Assembly (NCBI GenBank): GCA_016213845.1
Contig: JACQZN010000013.1
Coordinates: 1-64,000 of the forward strand
Direction of reading: 5' to 3'
Source of the DNA: Candidatus Wallbacteria bacterium
Lineage (GTDB): Bacteria; Muiribacteriota; UBA6191; JACPRK01
Length of the DNA stretch: 64,000 bases
Positions 8,196-17,200 of this stretch are shown piece after piece. The position numbers and the translations under genes are program-made. Below the pieces are notes generated by a model. That model did not search any database. It was not told the origin of the DNA and saw only the letters and a program-made list of their open reading frames with translations. Numbering within the stretch: the first letter of the stretch is position 1; every line of letters starts with the position of its first letter.

Positions 8196-9285
8196 AATCC
8201 CATCGCCTCAGCTCGCGATAGACGGTATCGCGCTGGACAGGAATGAAGCCGGCTTGTCGGATGAGTCCGACGAGGTCGTCGCGGGGGACACCGGCGGCGC
8301 TGGTGGCTCCGGCGGCGTGGGTGATCTTTTCGTCGACGATGGTGCCGTCGATGTCGTCGGCGCCGAAGTGGAGGGCGACCTGGGCCAGCTTCATCCCGAT
8401 CTGGATCCAGTAGGCCTTGATGTGCGGGAAGTTGTCCAGCAAGAGGCGCGAGATGGCGAGCGTGCGAAGGTCGTCGAACCCGGTCGGTCCAGGCAAGTTG
8501 GCCAGCTGGGTGTTCTCCGGGTGAAACGCGAGCGGGATGAAGGCCTGGAAGCCGCCGGTCTCGTCCTGCAGGGCACGCAGCCGCAGCAGGTGATCGACCC
8601 GGTGGCGAGGCTCCTCGACGTGGCCGTAGAGCATCGTCGCGTTGGAGACCAGCCCCATCTTGTGGGCCGCGCGATGGACAGCAAGCCAGTCGTCGGCGCC
8701 GATCTTGTGGTCGCAGATCTTCTCGCGGACCTCGTCGGCAAAGATCTCGGCGCCACCGCCCGGAAGACTGTCGAGCCCCGCGGCCCTGAGCAGCTCGAGG
8801 GTACCCTCGATGCCTTTGCCGGTCAGGCGGGCTAGCCAGGCGATTTCGACGGCGGTGTACGCCTTCAGGTGCAGCTGCGGAAAGGCCTGTTTGAGCGCAG
8901 TGAGCAGCCCCGTGTAGTAGGTCCACGGCAGCGACGCGTTCATGCCGCCGACGATGTGGAGCTCGGTGATCGACTCACGCCCCAGGGTCTCGCGGGCGCG
9001 CTCGACGGCGTCCTCGATGGAGTAGGTGTACGCGGTCGCATCCTTCTTGGTGACGCCGAAAGCGCAGAGCGTGCAGCGGGCGTAGCAGACGTTGGTCGGA
9101 TTGAGGTGGCGGTTGACGACGAAGTAGGCGACGCGTCCGTTCTTTTGCCGGCGAACGCGATCGGCCAGGTAGCCGATGGTGTAGAGCTCGTCGGACTCGA
9201 AGAGCCGCATGCCGTCCTCGAACCCGAGCCGCTGCCCGGCCTCGACCTTCTCGATGATGTCCTTGAGCTGAGAGTTTTCGAACAC
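8194..9285 (-). CDS. mqnE: Aminofutalosine synthase (radical SAM)
   Basis: 363 residues, full length for MqnE. The enzyme is a radical-SAM protein that joins the carboxyvinyloxybenzoate made by MqnA to adenosine, giving aminofutalosine, an early step of futalosine-pathway menaquinone synthesis. The [4Fe-4S]-binding CxxxCxxC motif is C67-C71-C74 (CYARCTLC), preceded by the typical RHLNPTNVC; the SPGGGAEIF-type motif is present as LPGGGAEIFADEV. The start is a GTG at 9285 with a GGAGGT ribosome-binding site 8 bases upstream. No other mqn gene is in the window. The stop codon is embedded in a heptamer array. MqnC is the nearest alternative, but the N-terminal motif and length favour MqnE. Confidence 0.95.
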   Translation of the reverse strand: MFENSQLKDIIEKVEAGQRLGFEDGMRLFESDELYTIGYLADRVRRQKNGRVAYFVVNRHLNPTNVCYARCTLCAFGVTKKDATAYTYSIEDAVERARETLGRESITELHIVGGMNASLPWTYYTGLLTALKQAFPQLHLKAYTAVEIAWLARLTGKGIEGTLELLRAAGLDSLPGGGAEIFADEVREKICDHKIGADDWLAVHRAAHKMGLVSNATMLYGHVEEPRHRVDHLLRLRALQDETGGFQAFIPLAFHPENTQLANLPGPTGFDDLRTLAISRLLLDNFPHIKAYWIQIGMKLAQVALHFGADDIDGTIVDEKITHAAGATSAAGVPRDDLVGLIRQAGFIPVQRDTVYRELRRWD

Positions 9286-9660
9286 GTCTGGCGCACCTCC
9301 CGGGAAATCAGGAGGTGCAGGATAGCATCGGAGCGCAAGAATGGGAATCGGGAACGTGGGAGCGGGGAGGGTTCCGGCAAAGTTGCGAGCCCGGAGGCGG
9401 AAAACGGGGACTGGCTCTCACGCATGGACAGATCTCTTGAACTATCTGTCGGATACGAATGGACTGAGCGCATCCGAAACACCCAAAAGCCGCATAAAAG
9501 GGGGTCCAGGGGGCCTTCGGCCCCTTGGCGGAGGTTCGGAGGCGGAGCCTCTGAGTGGAATGCCTTGAGTGAGCATTGATGCTGGCTCTCAACGATCTGT
9601 CAATGACTGAGGGACTGGCTCCGGAAGCCCGCTTGAAACCTGGCAGTCGCTTCGCCAGAG
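9286..9660. other. Repeat-rich intergenic region upstream of mqnE
   Basis: No gene is evident. The region contains GC-rich, partly palindromic intergenic sequence: a 7-base inverted pair GACAGAT / ATCTGTC (9427-9433 / 9444-9450), and a block at 9499-9555 with GGGGTCCAGGGGGCC followed by the hairpin GGGGCCTTCGGCCCC, closely related to 57937-57996. The phrase GACTGGCTC occurs twice (9410, 9613). These look like remnants of REP-like elements. Confidence 0.5.
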
Positions 9661-9663
9661 TTG

Positions 9664-9695
9664 AAAAACCCCGCCCCGGCGAGGCCGGGGCGGGG
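9664..9695 (-). terminator. Rho-independent terminator of the cold-shock gene
   Basis: A perfect 12-bp GC-rich stem (CCCCGCCCCGGC, 9669-9680, with its complement 9684-9695) closes a 3-base loop. On the minus strand it is followed directly by five T residues (9668-9664). It lies 27 bases past the stop of the cold-shock gene at 9723. Confidence 0.9.
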
Positions 9696-9722
9696 TCTGT
9701 AGTCGCTTGAGCTGAGCGGGTG

Positions 9723-9923
9723 TCAGACCATGCGCACGTTGGCAGCCTGGGGGCCCTTGGGACCGTCGGTCACCTCGAACTCCACGCGAGCGCCCTCGGT
9801 CAGGGTCCTGTAACCCTGGCCGGTAATGGCGGAGTAGTGAACGAACACGTCGGAATCTCCCTCGCGTTCGATGAAACCGAAACCCTTCTTATCGTTGAAC
9901 CACTTGACTTTGCCCTGTGCCAA
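9723..9923 (-). CDS. Cold-shock domain protein (CspA family)
   Basis: 66 residues, the usual family size, from a TTG start at 9923 with a strong GGAGGAGGT ribosome-binding site upstream. An in-frame ATG at 9977 would add 18 residues with no family counterpart. Both RNA-binding motifs are intact: RNP1 as KGFGFIER and RNP2 as VFVHYSAI. The protein begins [12 protein letters not shown] and ends [10 protein letters not shown]. It binds single-stranded RNA/DNA and acts as an RNA chaperone; whether it is cold-inducible cannot be told. It is monocistronic, with a sigma-70-type promoter at 10030-10058 and a terminator at 9664-9695, leaving a 5' leader of about 100 bases, typical of csp genes. Confidence 0.96.
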   Translation of the reverse strand: MAQGKVKWFNDKKGFGFIEREGDSDVFVHYSAITGQGYRTLTEGARVEFEVTDGPKGPQAANVRMV

Positions 9924-10029
9924 CTTGCAGCACCTCCTCCCCTGGCGGGGAACTTCTTTCCCGCTGGGGGATATCACGGATTAAAACACCTGGCCCGAAA
10001 GACCTGTCCAGGTCTCGCGGGCCCGGCGG

Positions 10030-10058
10030 ATAGTATCACAGCCCCTGGATCGAGTCAA
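10030..10058 (-). promoter_or_regulatory. Sigma-70-type promoter of the cold-shock gene
   Basis: On the minus strand TTGACT (10058-10053), a 17-base spacer and TACTAT (10035-10030). The predicted transcript start near 10023 gives a leader of about 100 bases before the TTG start at 9923. Confidence 0.65.
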
Positions 10059-10136
10059 CGGCCCAATTCCGGCCGCCATCTGGCTCCGCGGCCGCGTGGC
10101 CTCGGACACCAAACATCCGGCCCGGTTGTATGCAGC

Positions 10137-11642
10137 TCACCGCTTCAGGAAGATGACGGCGACATCGTCGCGGAAGACTTCCTGCCAGTTGGGGCTGGCA
10201 CCCAGCAGGGCGGCCAGGCTCTGGCGCTGTTCCAGAAGGGCTATCCGGACACCGCGGCGCTCGAGAACTCGCTCCCAGTCGGCCGAGAGGTGCCAGACGC
10301 TCAGAAAGTCCGCGAAAGCGCTGTGCTTGGAGTAGACATCGACCCGGCCGTCGACGAAGACCGGGTAGGCGGGCAGGTGGAACATCAAGTAGCCGCCGAA
10401 ATCGTAGTCGTTGAAGAGGCGGCCGGGCGGGCGCTGGCGCTCGAGAAACCGGACGGCCCCCTCGGGGAAGCGGCCTGGGGCGACGCGAGGCGTGCCCGTG
10501 AGCGCCACCGTCCCGCCCAGCAGTACGGCCAGCGCCAAGAGCGGCCCGAACGTGCCCGAATCGAAACGCTCCAGCTTCCGCCGCAAGCGGCCGCCCCAGC
10601 TTGGCTGCTCCAGGCATGCCGCCACATGCGACACCAGCGCCGGCCCCAGGAAGGAGCCGACCAAGAAGCTGTTCCTGACTCCGGTCAGGATGAGGTGCAC
10701 GCTGGCCATCGCAAAAATCCCGTCGGCCAGCCCTACCGGCGCTTTCGAAAAGACCCCCACGGCCACCAGCACGAGCAGCACGGCCTCGAGCACGATCTGG
10801 CGCTGGAAGTTCGGCGACGCCCATTCCTCGATCTGCCGCATGAACGGCGAGGGCGATGCGTACTGCAGCGGATAGAGGAGAGTCTCCACGCCGTACGGGT
10901 TCGCCAGGGTCGCGAATACGCAGGCCGCCAGCACGAGCGCCGTTCTCAGGATTCGCTCGCGCAATCGAGAGACCGCTAGCGCCTCGTCCTGGCCGTCGAC
11001 TGGCCCCCGCCTTCGGACCAGATGCCAGAGATCCTCGACCAGAAAGGGCCCGAACGCCAGTAGCCCCAGCACGAAGCCGCCGTGCAGGTTGGCCCAGAGC
11101 GCCGCGATGACCGCCATCCCCCACGGCAGCGGCATCCCGCGGTAGCGCTGCCGGTTCAGCCAGTACACGAAGAGGTTGAGGAAAAGGATCGTGAAGAGAT
11201 GCGGCCGCTCGAGTGCGACGTTGTTCGCCGACACGGCCGCCGCCATCAGTCCGACCAGTGCGGGCGCCCCGCGGCCGTGCCCGCGGACCGCGAAGGTGGC
11301 GAGCAACACCCCCATCGAGGCCGTCATCATCACCGCCTTGAAGACCACCAGCGCGTTGACGCCTCCCAGCAGCCACAGGCCGTAGGACACCACCGCCGCC
11401 AGCCACTCGTGGTAGACCCAGGCCTCCCCGGGCACCGTGTGGCTGAACACGTCGACCGAGAGGACCTGAGCCTTCGACCACATTTCCCGACCCGCCGCCA
11501 GGTGCAGCCAGACGTCGTAGTCGACCACGGGGGTGAGGCTTCCGAGGAAAAAGAGCGCTAGCAGGACCTCGCGGAGCCCGGGAAGCGCCGAAGCGGCGGG
11601 TTTGCCTGCGGAGCCCTCGGCGGCCGGTCGGAGGTCACTCAT
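10137..11642 (-). CDS. Polytopic membrane protein, GT-C-like (paralogue 2)
   Basis: 501 residues from the ATG at 11642, which overlaps the stop of the preceding gene by 4 bases (ATGA). The frame is open further upstream, but that part is antiparallel noise inside the neighbour. About nine or ten hydrophobic segments are visible. The first periplasmic loop has DYDVWLHLAAGREMW, then HTVPGEAWVYHEWLAA, and later NVALERPHLFTILFLN; the tail has a soluble domain with VFVDGRVDVYSKHS. The Asp-rich first loop and layout resemble GT-C membrane glycosyltransferases (PMT/ArnT-like), but no family was proven. It is clearly paralogous to the gene before it (DFDIWWHLAAGKEIV; HEWLAEIFFYG). Last gene of a four-gene operon. 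Confidence 0.85.
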   Translation of the reverse strand: MSDLRPAAEGSAGKPAASALPGLREVLLALFFLGSLTPVVDYDVWLHLAAGREMWSKAQVLSVDVFSHTVPGEAWVYHEWLAAVVSYGLWLLGGVNALVVFKAVMMTASMGVLLATFAVRGHGRGAPALVGLMAAAVSANNVALERPHLFTILFLNLFVYWLNRQRYRGMPLPWGMAVIAALWANLHGGFVLGLLAFGPFLVEDLWHLVRRRGPVDGQDEALAVSRLRERILRTALVLAACVFATLANPYGVETLLYPLQYASPSPFMRQIEEWASPNFQRQIVLEAVLLVLVAVGVFSKAPVGLADGIFAMASVHLILTGVRNSFLVGSFLGPALVSHVAACLEQPSWGGRLRRKLERFDSGTFGPLLALAVLLGGTVALTGTPRVAPGRFPEGAVRFLERQRPPGRLFNDYDFGGYLMFHLPAYPVFVDGRVDVYSKHSAFADFLSVWHLSADWERVLERRGVRIALLEQRQSLAALLGASPNWQEVFRDDVAVIFLKR

Positions 11643-13111
11643 GAGCTGCCCCCGGTGGCCGGGCGCAACCGCTCCCAGACCTCGGAAGAGGCATCGCGAT
11701 GGACTTGGCGCCACTGACCGGTCGTGGCGAGAACGGTGGATAGGGGATGGCCCAGCTCGAAGACGCAGAGATCGATCTTGCGCTTGTCGAGCACCAGGCG
11801 CCAGCCCATGGCCAGCTTGAAAACAGCGAGGTACTCGGCGAAGACGTTCTCGTCGAAGTACATGTCGGTGCGGCTGTCGATGAAAACCCGGTGGCGCCCC
11901 TGGAGCTTCCAGATGAAGTAGCCGCCGAAGACGAACTCGTTGAGCATGCGCACCTCGCCCGGCGCCCGGGAGCGCAGATACTCGACGGTCTCGTCGGGGA
12001 AGTAGCCGGGGGAAATGCGCGGCTGCTGAACGAAGACGACGTGGCAGGAAAGGGCGAACACGAAAGCTGCCAGCACCAGCCCTCCGCCGCCGGCGCGGGC
12101 GGTTCGCTCGAACGCGCCGGAGAGCCGCCAGCCGGCCGAGAGCCTGGCCAGCCGGTCGACGGCGACGGGGAGCAGGAAGAGGGCGACGAAGACGATGTTG
12201 CGCTTGGACTGCAGGAACAGGTGCAGGCCGGCGAGCACGAACAGAGCCTCCGAGGGCCGGGCGCCGAAGCGTGCGAACAGGGCCAGCGCCGCCAGCGCCA
12301 GAAGCAGACCCTCCATCGGCCGGAACTCCCGGAAGTCGGGCGAGGTCCACTCGGTGATCTCTGCGGCGAGGGTGCCGTGGCCGGCGTACTTCAGGGGGTA
12401 GACCAGGAGCCACAGCCCCCGCGGGTTGAACAGGCAGGCTGCCAGGCAGAGAGCGCCGATCCGCACGAGCCTGCGGAGCGCGCTGGCGCTACCCTCCCTC
12501 CCGGCGGCCGCGTCGAGGGCGATTCCCAGACCGTACATCGCGAGCACGGCCAGGCCGATCACGACACCACCGTGCAGGTTCGCCCAGAGGAGGAACAGCG
12601 GCGGCAACCAGCCGAGGCGGTCCCGTCCCCCGCGAGACCACTCTTCGAGCGCCAGGACCTCGAGGGCCAGGAACAGGTTCGTGAACATGTGGGGGCGCTC
12701 GAGAAGGTGGTAGTGAACGCAGACGGTCGCGGCCAGCAGTCCAGCTATGTGACCGAGACCTCGTCTCGGGTCCGCCAGGGCGAAGAGCCGGCCCAGGGTC
12801 ATGAGAGTAAAAAGACCCATCAGAGCCTTCCACACCAGAAGCCCGTTCTCGCCCGCTGCGCGCCAGACGCCGTAGAAGAAGATCTCGGCCAGCCATTCGT
12901 GGGCGAACCAGGGCTTGCCGTCGACCGTGTGGGACCAGTGGTCCGTCCTGGGGATGATGGCGGTCTCGACGATCTCCTTGCCGGCGGCCAGGTGCCACCA
13001 GATGTCGAAGTCCCGCAGTGTGCCGATCCCGGCCCAGAAGGCGATCGCCAGCACCAGCATCGCCGGCGCCGGCAGCCACCACCGTGGGCCGTCCGGTCGA
13101 TCTTCCGTCAC
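11639..13111 (-). CDS. Polytopic membrane protein, GT-C-like (paralogue 1)
   Basis: 490 residues from a GTG at 13111 that overlaps the TGA of the Cache-HAMP gene by 4 bases (GTGA). The sequence upstream in frame is only shadow. It shares with its downstream paralogue the motifs DFDIWWHLAAGKEIV, HTVDGKPWFAHEWLAE, LERPHMFTNLFLALE and LLWANLHGG, a string of hydrophobic helices, and a C-terminal soluble part with VFIDSRTDMYFDENVF. A conserved acidic first loop followed by many helices suggests transfer from a lipid-linked sugar donor, as in GT-C enzymes; this is inference. The two paralogues lie in tandem and are translationally coupled, so they may act as a pair. Confidence 0.85.
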   Translation of the reverse strand: MTEDRPDGPRWWLPAPAMLVLAIAFWAGIGTLRDFDIWWHLAAGKEIVETAIIPRTDHWSHTVDGKPWFAHEWLAEIFFYGVWRAAGENGLLVWKALMGLFTLMTLGRLFALADPRRGLGHIAGLLAATVCVHYHLLERPHMFTNLFLALEVLALEEWSRGGRDRLGWLPPLFLLWANLHGGVVIGLAVLAMYGLGIALDAAAGREGSASALRRLVRIGALCLAACLFNPRGLWLLVYPLKYAGHGTLAAEITEWTSPDFREFRPMEGLLLALAALALFARFGARPSEALFVLAGLHLFLQSKRNIVFVALFLLPVAVDRLARLSAGWRLSGAFERTARAGGGGLVLAAFVFALSCHVVFVQQPRISPGYFPDETVEYLRSRAPGEVRMLNEFVFGGYFIWKLQGRHRVFIDSRTDMYFDENVFAEYLAVFKLAMGWRLVLDKRKIDLCVFELGHPLSTVLATTGQWRQVHRDASSEVWERLRPATGGSS

Positions 13112-14283
13112 GACCCGCCTTCCGTGTCGTCGGAGCGGAAGCCGAAGACGTCCTTCATCACGCGTTCGCGCACCAGGGTTCGTGACATGGCGTTGATGGC
13201 GCGGCCGAGGATCCCGATCTCGTCGCCGTAGCGCCACTCCAGCTCGCCAGGCATCTGGCCGCGCTCCAGCTCCTCGACGTGGCGCCTCAAGAGCGAGAGG
13301 GGCCGGGCGATCCTCGAGGCGAACCACGCCCCCAGCATCGCCGACACGATCCAGCAGAGCGCGGTCAGCATCGTCAGGCGGGTCTTGAGCTGCTCCACCC
13401 GGCGGAAGGCGTACGACTCGGGGATGCCGATCGCCAGATGGAAGCCGAGCCGCTGCACGGGCGCCAGCACGATCAGCTCTGGAGCGCCGGTAACGGTGGT
13501 GGAGCCGTGAACCGTCAACGCGCCCCCGCCGCCTTCGATCCCCTCGACCCCGGGCATTCCCGAGGCGAGCGCGGCGGGCGCGTGGGAGACGCCGGCGATC
13601 GTGACGCGGTAGGGCCGCCCCTTGAGGCTCTGCTCCGGGTCGGGATCGATGCTCACGATGGTCCCCTCGGAGTCGACCAGCGTCGCGTAGCCCGCGCGGG
13701 CGCCGGCGCGGCTGAAGGTGCGCCAGTCGCTGAAGTCGACCAGGGCCGAGAGGTAGCCGCCCGCGTTGCCGACGGGCGTCAGGAGCAGCGCCTTCTGCCC
13801 CCGTTTGGCCTCACGGAAGCGCCCGACCACCACCGAGCGGCCCGAGCGGGCCATCTCGGCCACCGGCTTCTCCAGGCCGGGGATCGACCGCTGGTCCTTG
13901 CCCTTCCAGTCCGGGTTCTCCGGCGAGGTCACCGTGCAGACGCCCCGCGAGGTGAAGTACCAGACGTCAGAAAAGACCCTTCCGCTCCAGATGCGGCACT
14001 GGTCCAGCACCAATCGCATCTGATCGGGCGGCAGCTTGGAGAGCCCCGGGGAAGCTGCCAGGCTCTCCAGGATCTTGACGGCGCGGTCCATCTTCCCCTC
14101 GAGCGACGCCCCCAGGTAGCGGCTGAAGAAGCGGCTGCGCTCCAGCACCTCCTCACGCGCGGTGCCCTCCAGGGCCGCCAGCGCCAGCGACGCCATCGCC
14201 GCGACCGTCACCGTCGTGAGCGCCAGCGACGCCAGCACCACCTTGTGCTTCATCTTCAGGCCGTGGGCAACTTCCATCGCCAT
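13108..14283 (-). CDS. Cache-HAMP membrane sensor lacking an output domain
   Basis: 391 residues: TM1 at about 15-36 (VVLASLALTTVTVAAMASLA), a periplasmic Cache-type domain at about 40-285 (with WYFTSRGVCTVTSPENPDW and SALVDFSDW), TM2 at about 297-318 (MLTALCWIVSAMLGAWF), then a HAMP domain (RIARPLSLLRRHVEELERGQ; YGDEIGILGRAINAM). The protein ends about 20 residues later at ERVMKDVFGFRSDD. In many relatives a cyclase, kinase or methyl-accepting domain follows at this point, with a similar RE-x-FG bridge in HAMP adenylate cyclases. Here the next gene begins at once. It probably signals through a partner, perhaps the coupled membrane proteins. Start 3 bases after the stop of the Npt/HEAT gene. 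Confidence 0.88.
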   Translation of the reverse strand: MAMEVAHGLKMKHKVVLASLALTTVTVAAMASLALAALEGTAREEVLERSRFFSRYLGASLEGKMDRAVKILESLAASPGLSKLPPDQMRLVLDQCRIWSGRVFSDVWYFTSRGVCTVTSPENPDWKGKDQRSIPGLEKPVAEMARSGRSVVVGRFREAKRGQKALLLTPVGNAGGYLSALVDFSDWRTFSRAGARAGYATLVDSEGTIVSIDPDPEQSLKGRPYRVTIAGVSHAPAALASGMPGVEGIEGGGGALTVHGSTTVTGAPELIVLAPVQRLGFHLAIGIPESYAFRRVEQLKTRLTMLTALCWIVSAMLGAWFASRIARPLSLLRRHVEELERGQMPGELEWRYGDEIGILGRAINAMSRTLVRERVMKDVFGFRSDDTEGGS

Positions 14284-14286
14284 GGT

Positions 14287-17200
14287 TCATGCGGCTTCCG
14301 GCCGCGCCTCCTTCTTAGACGGCCGGCGCCGCTCGATCACGGCCGCCAGCGCCTCCGCCCGACGGGCGACCTCCGAGGCGACCTCGTTCTTCAACAGCTG
14401 CGTCACGTACCGCTCCGACAGGTCCAGGAGCGCCACGCCCGCAGCCTCCCGCAGCTCCGCATCGTCGTCACGTACCAACCCGAAGAGCGCGTCGAGCGAC
14501 GGCGGCCGGCCGTGGTCGGCAAAGTACCGTTCCGCAAGCTCCCCCCACGCCCGCTCTTCCGACTCCAGCACCGGAACCAGCGGCCGCGACAGCTCTGCCG
14601 GTACCAGGTTCTCCAGCGCCTCCAGCGCCCGGGCCCGCGCCACCGGATCTGCCTCGTCCAGCGACAGGGCGATCGGACCGAAGCTCTTCTCGGGATCGAA
14701 CACGTCGAACGTCGCCACCAGCCCCCGCACGGCCCGCCGGGCCCGCCGCGCCGCCGCCTGCGCCAGCCCCATCACGGACGGCAGCCCCACAGGCGCCACC
14801 CGAGCCAGCAGCGCCGCACACCAGACGTACCGGTAGACCCCGTCGATGCCCGCCTTCCAAAAACGACGGAATGCCTCCGGCGGCTCTTTCCAGTCCGCTC
14901 GCGCCAGCACCGCCGCGGCCTTCAGCCTCAACGACTCCGACGGCAGCTCCAGCAGCGCAAGCGCCATCGGCCGATCCACATCCTCCCCCAGCACCTGCAT
15001 CGCCTCCAGCACCTGCAGCCTCACGAGAGGCTCCGCATCGGCCAGACCCGCGGTCAGGCTCTCCCGCCCGCGCTCCAGCGCCCGCCGCAGATAGTGCCGG
15101 ATCCGCTCCCCGCCCGCCGAGTACGCCTCCAGAAGCTCCGCGATCCCCCGCTCGTCGCCCCCGCCCAGCTGGGCGAAGATGTCGTCCCACCGCGCCCCAA
15201 CGCGCTCCAGCACGGAGGCTGCGCGCGCCCGGATCGTCTCGTCGGTGCTCGCCAAGAGCGCCGACACCGGCTCGGAAAACCGCGCGTCGCCCGTCTTCCC
15301 GATGCAGTGCAGCGCCGACTTCACTCGCGCGTCGCCCAGCATCCCCACCAGCGCCTCGGCGCCCCTCGGATCGCCCAGCTTCCAGAGCGCGTAGGCGGCG
15401 TTGGCCGCCACCCGGCCCGCAGGCGACTGGAGCATCCCGGCCGCCGCATTCAGGAACCGCATCACGAAGTCCCGCCCCGGCGACGGCTCCTCGGCCCCGG
15501 CGCTGGGCCGCTGCCCCGAGAGCGACGCCGCCACCGCCGAGAGCGTCTCCTCCCCCGAGAGCACCCGGGTAGCCAGGCTGGTCAGCGCTTCGAGCGTGTT
15601 GGCCCGCTCGCGGTCGGTCGCAGTCTCCAGGCCGCGCAAGAGCTCGGGGAACAGCCGCCGCGCCTGCTGGCCGCCGATCCGCCGGAGCGCCGTGGCCCGC
15701 ACGCGTTCGTCGGCATCGCCCCTGAGCACCTCGCGCAGCCGCGCGTCGACCCGCGAATCCGCCGTGCGCGTCAGCGATCTGAGGGCGGACACACGGATCT
15801 CCGGGTCGGCGTCCCGAGACAGCTCCAGCAACGTCTCCACCGCGCGCTCCGGCGGGACGTGACCCAGCATCTCGATCGCCAGGATGCGCACGGCCGGCGC
15901 GCCAGTCAGCGAGGCCCGCACGAACGGCTCGGCGTCGCCGCGGCCCACCCTCTTGAGCGCCGCCATGAACACCGGCCGGTCCTCCGGGGCGGCGCGCGAA
16001 AAGGCAACCAGAAGCGGGTCCGCCAGCCCCTCGCCGCCGGTGCGCGCCAGCCCGACCACCGTGTTTCGGAGGACGCGCGCGTCGGTCTCCTCGGCCATCA
16101 TCGCCAGCAGGAGCTGACCCGCCATCCGGTTGCCGATGCGCCCCAGAACGAACGCACCGGCGCTGCGCCGGGCGGGGTCCCGGCTGGAGAGCAGCTTGCG
16201 AAGCGCCAGGAGCGCGGCACGGACCTGCCGGTCGTCCCCGATGCGCCAGAGCGCGAGGATGGCGTTGGCCCGGACGCGCACCTCGGGGTCCTCCAGCGCG
16301 GGCAGCAGCCGCTCGGCGTGGCGGCGGTGCGGGAGCCCGCCGAGAATCTCCACCAGGTCGGCGCGGATGCGCGGCACACGATCCTGGAGGAAGCCGAGCA
16401 GACCGTCGACGATGCCGGACTGCTTGAACCGGCCGAAGGCGCGCAGGAGCTGGGAGCGGACGCGGTCGTCCTGTTCGCGGTCCAGGCGGGCCACCAGCTC
16501 CGGGAGCACGGACTCATCTCCGAGGGCTGCGATGCCGCGGACGGCCTCGATGCGGACTTCCGGCGACGGGTCCTCCAGACCCTGGAGCAGGTAGGGGACC
16601 GCGGCGCGCGTGCCGAGCCGGGCCAGGGCCGCCAGCGACCCCTTGCGGACCTGTGCGGCCCCGGCGCCCGGGAGATGGGCCGGGCTCTCGAGGGCGGGCC
16701 GCTGGGCGCCCCGGAAGTGCTCGACCAGGAGGTGGAGGTAGGCGCGCCTGAGCCCTAGGGCGACGATGAGGAAGAGGACCGCGGCGATCAGGATGACCAG
16801 ATCGATGCCCTGGGGGCCGAGCGGCACGACGCACCAGAGGAGCGCCGAGGCGCTGACGGTGCCCACGGAGTAGGCGATACCGTCGCAGGCCAGCATGGCC
16901 GCGTCGCGTCTGGGCTCGTCGACGGCGTTGAAGAGGACCTGGTAAAGGGAGCCGTGGAGGGTGCGCTGCAGGAAACGGCCGGTCAGCTTGGCGGCGACGC
17001 CGGTGTGGAAGCCGAAAGACGCGACGAGGGCCGAACCGTAGCCGATGGCGGCCAGCGGCGTGACGAGCAGCGCGAAGCCGACACCGAGGGCGGCGATGAC
17101 GCGATGCGTCACAAACATCTGGGAGAGGAAGGCCGCCATGTTCGACACCGAGCGGAACATCCCGAAGAAGCCGATGAGCGCCGATTCCTCGGGGAACCGC

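Noticed and set aside
9341..9568. A 75-codon plus-strand frame upstream of the cold-shock terminator
   Set aside because: It consists mostly of palindromic intergenic repeat sequence and encodes a low-complexity Gly/Arg-rich peptide.
13279..16758. A 1,159-codon open frame on the plus strand
   Set aside because: It is exactly antisense to the Npt/HEAT and Cache-HAMP genes, is very rich in Arg, His and Gln, and shows no domain; it reflects GC-rich codon bias in the real genes.
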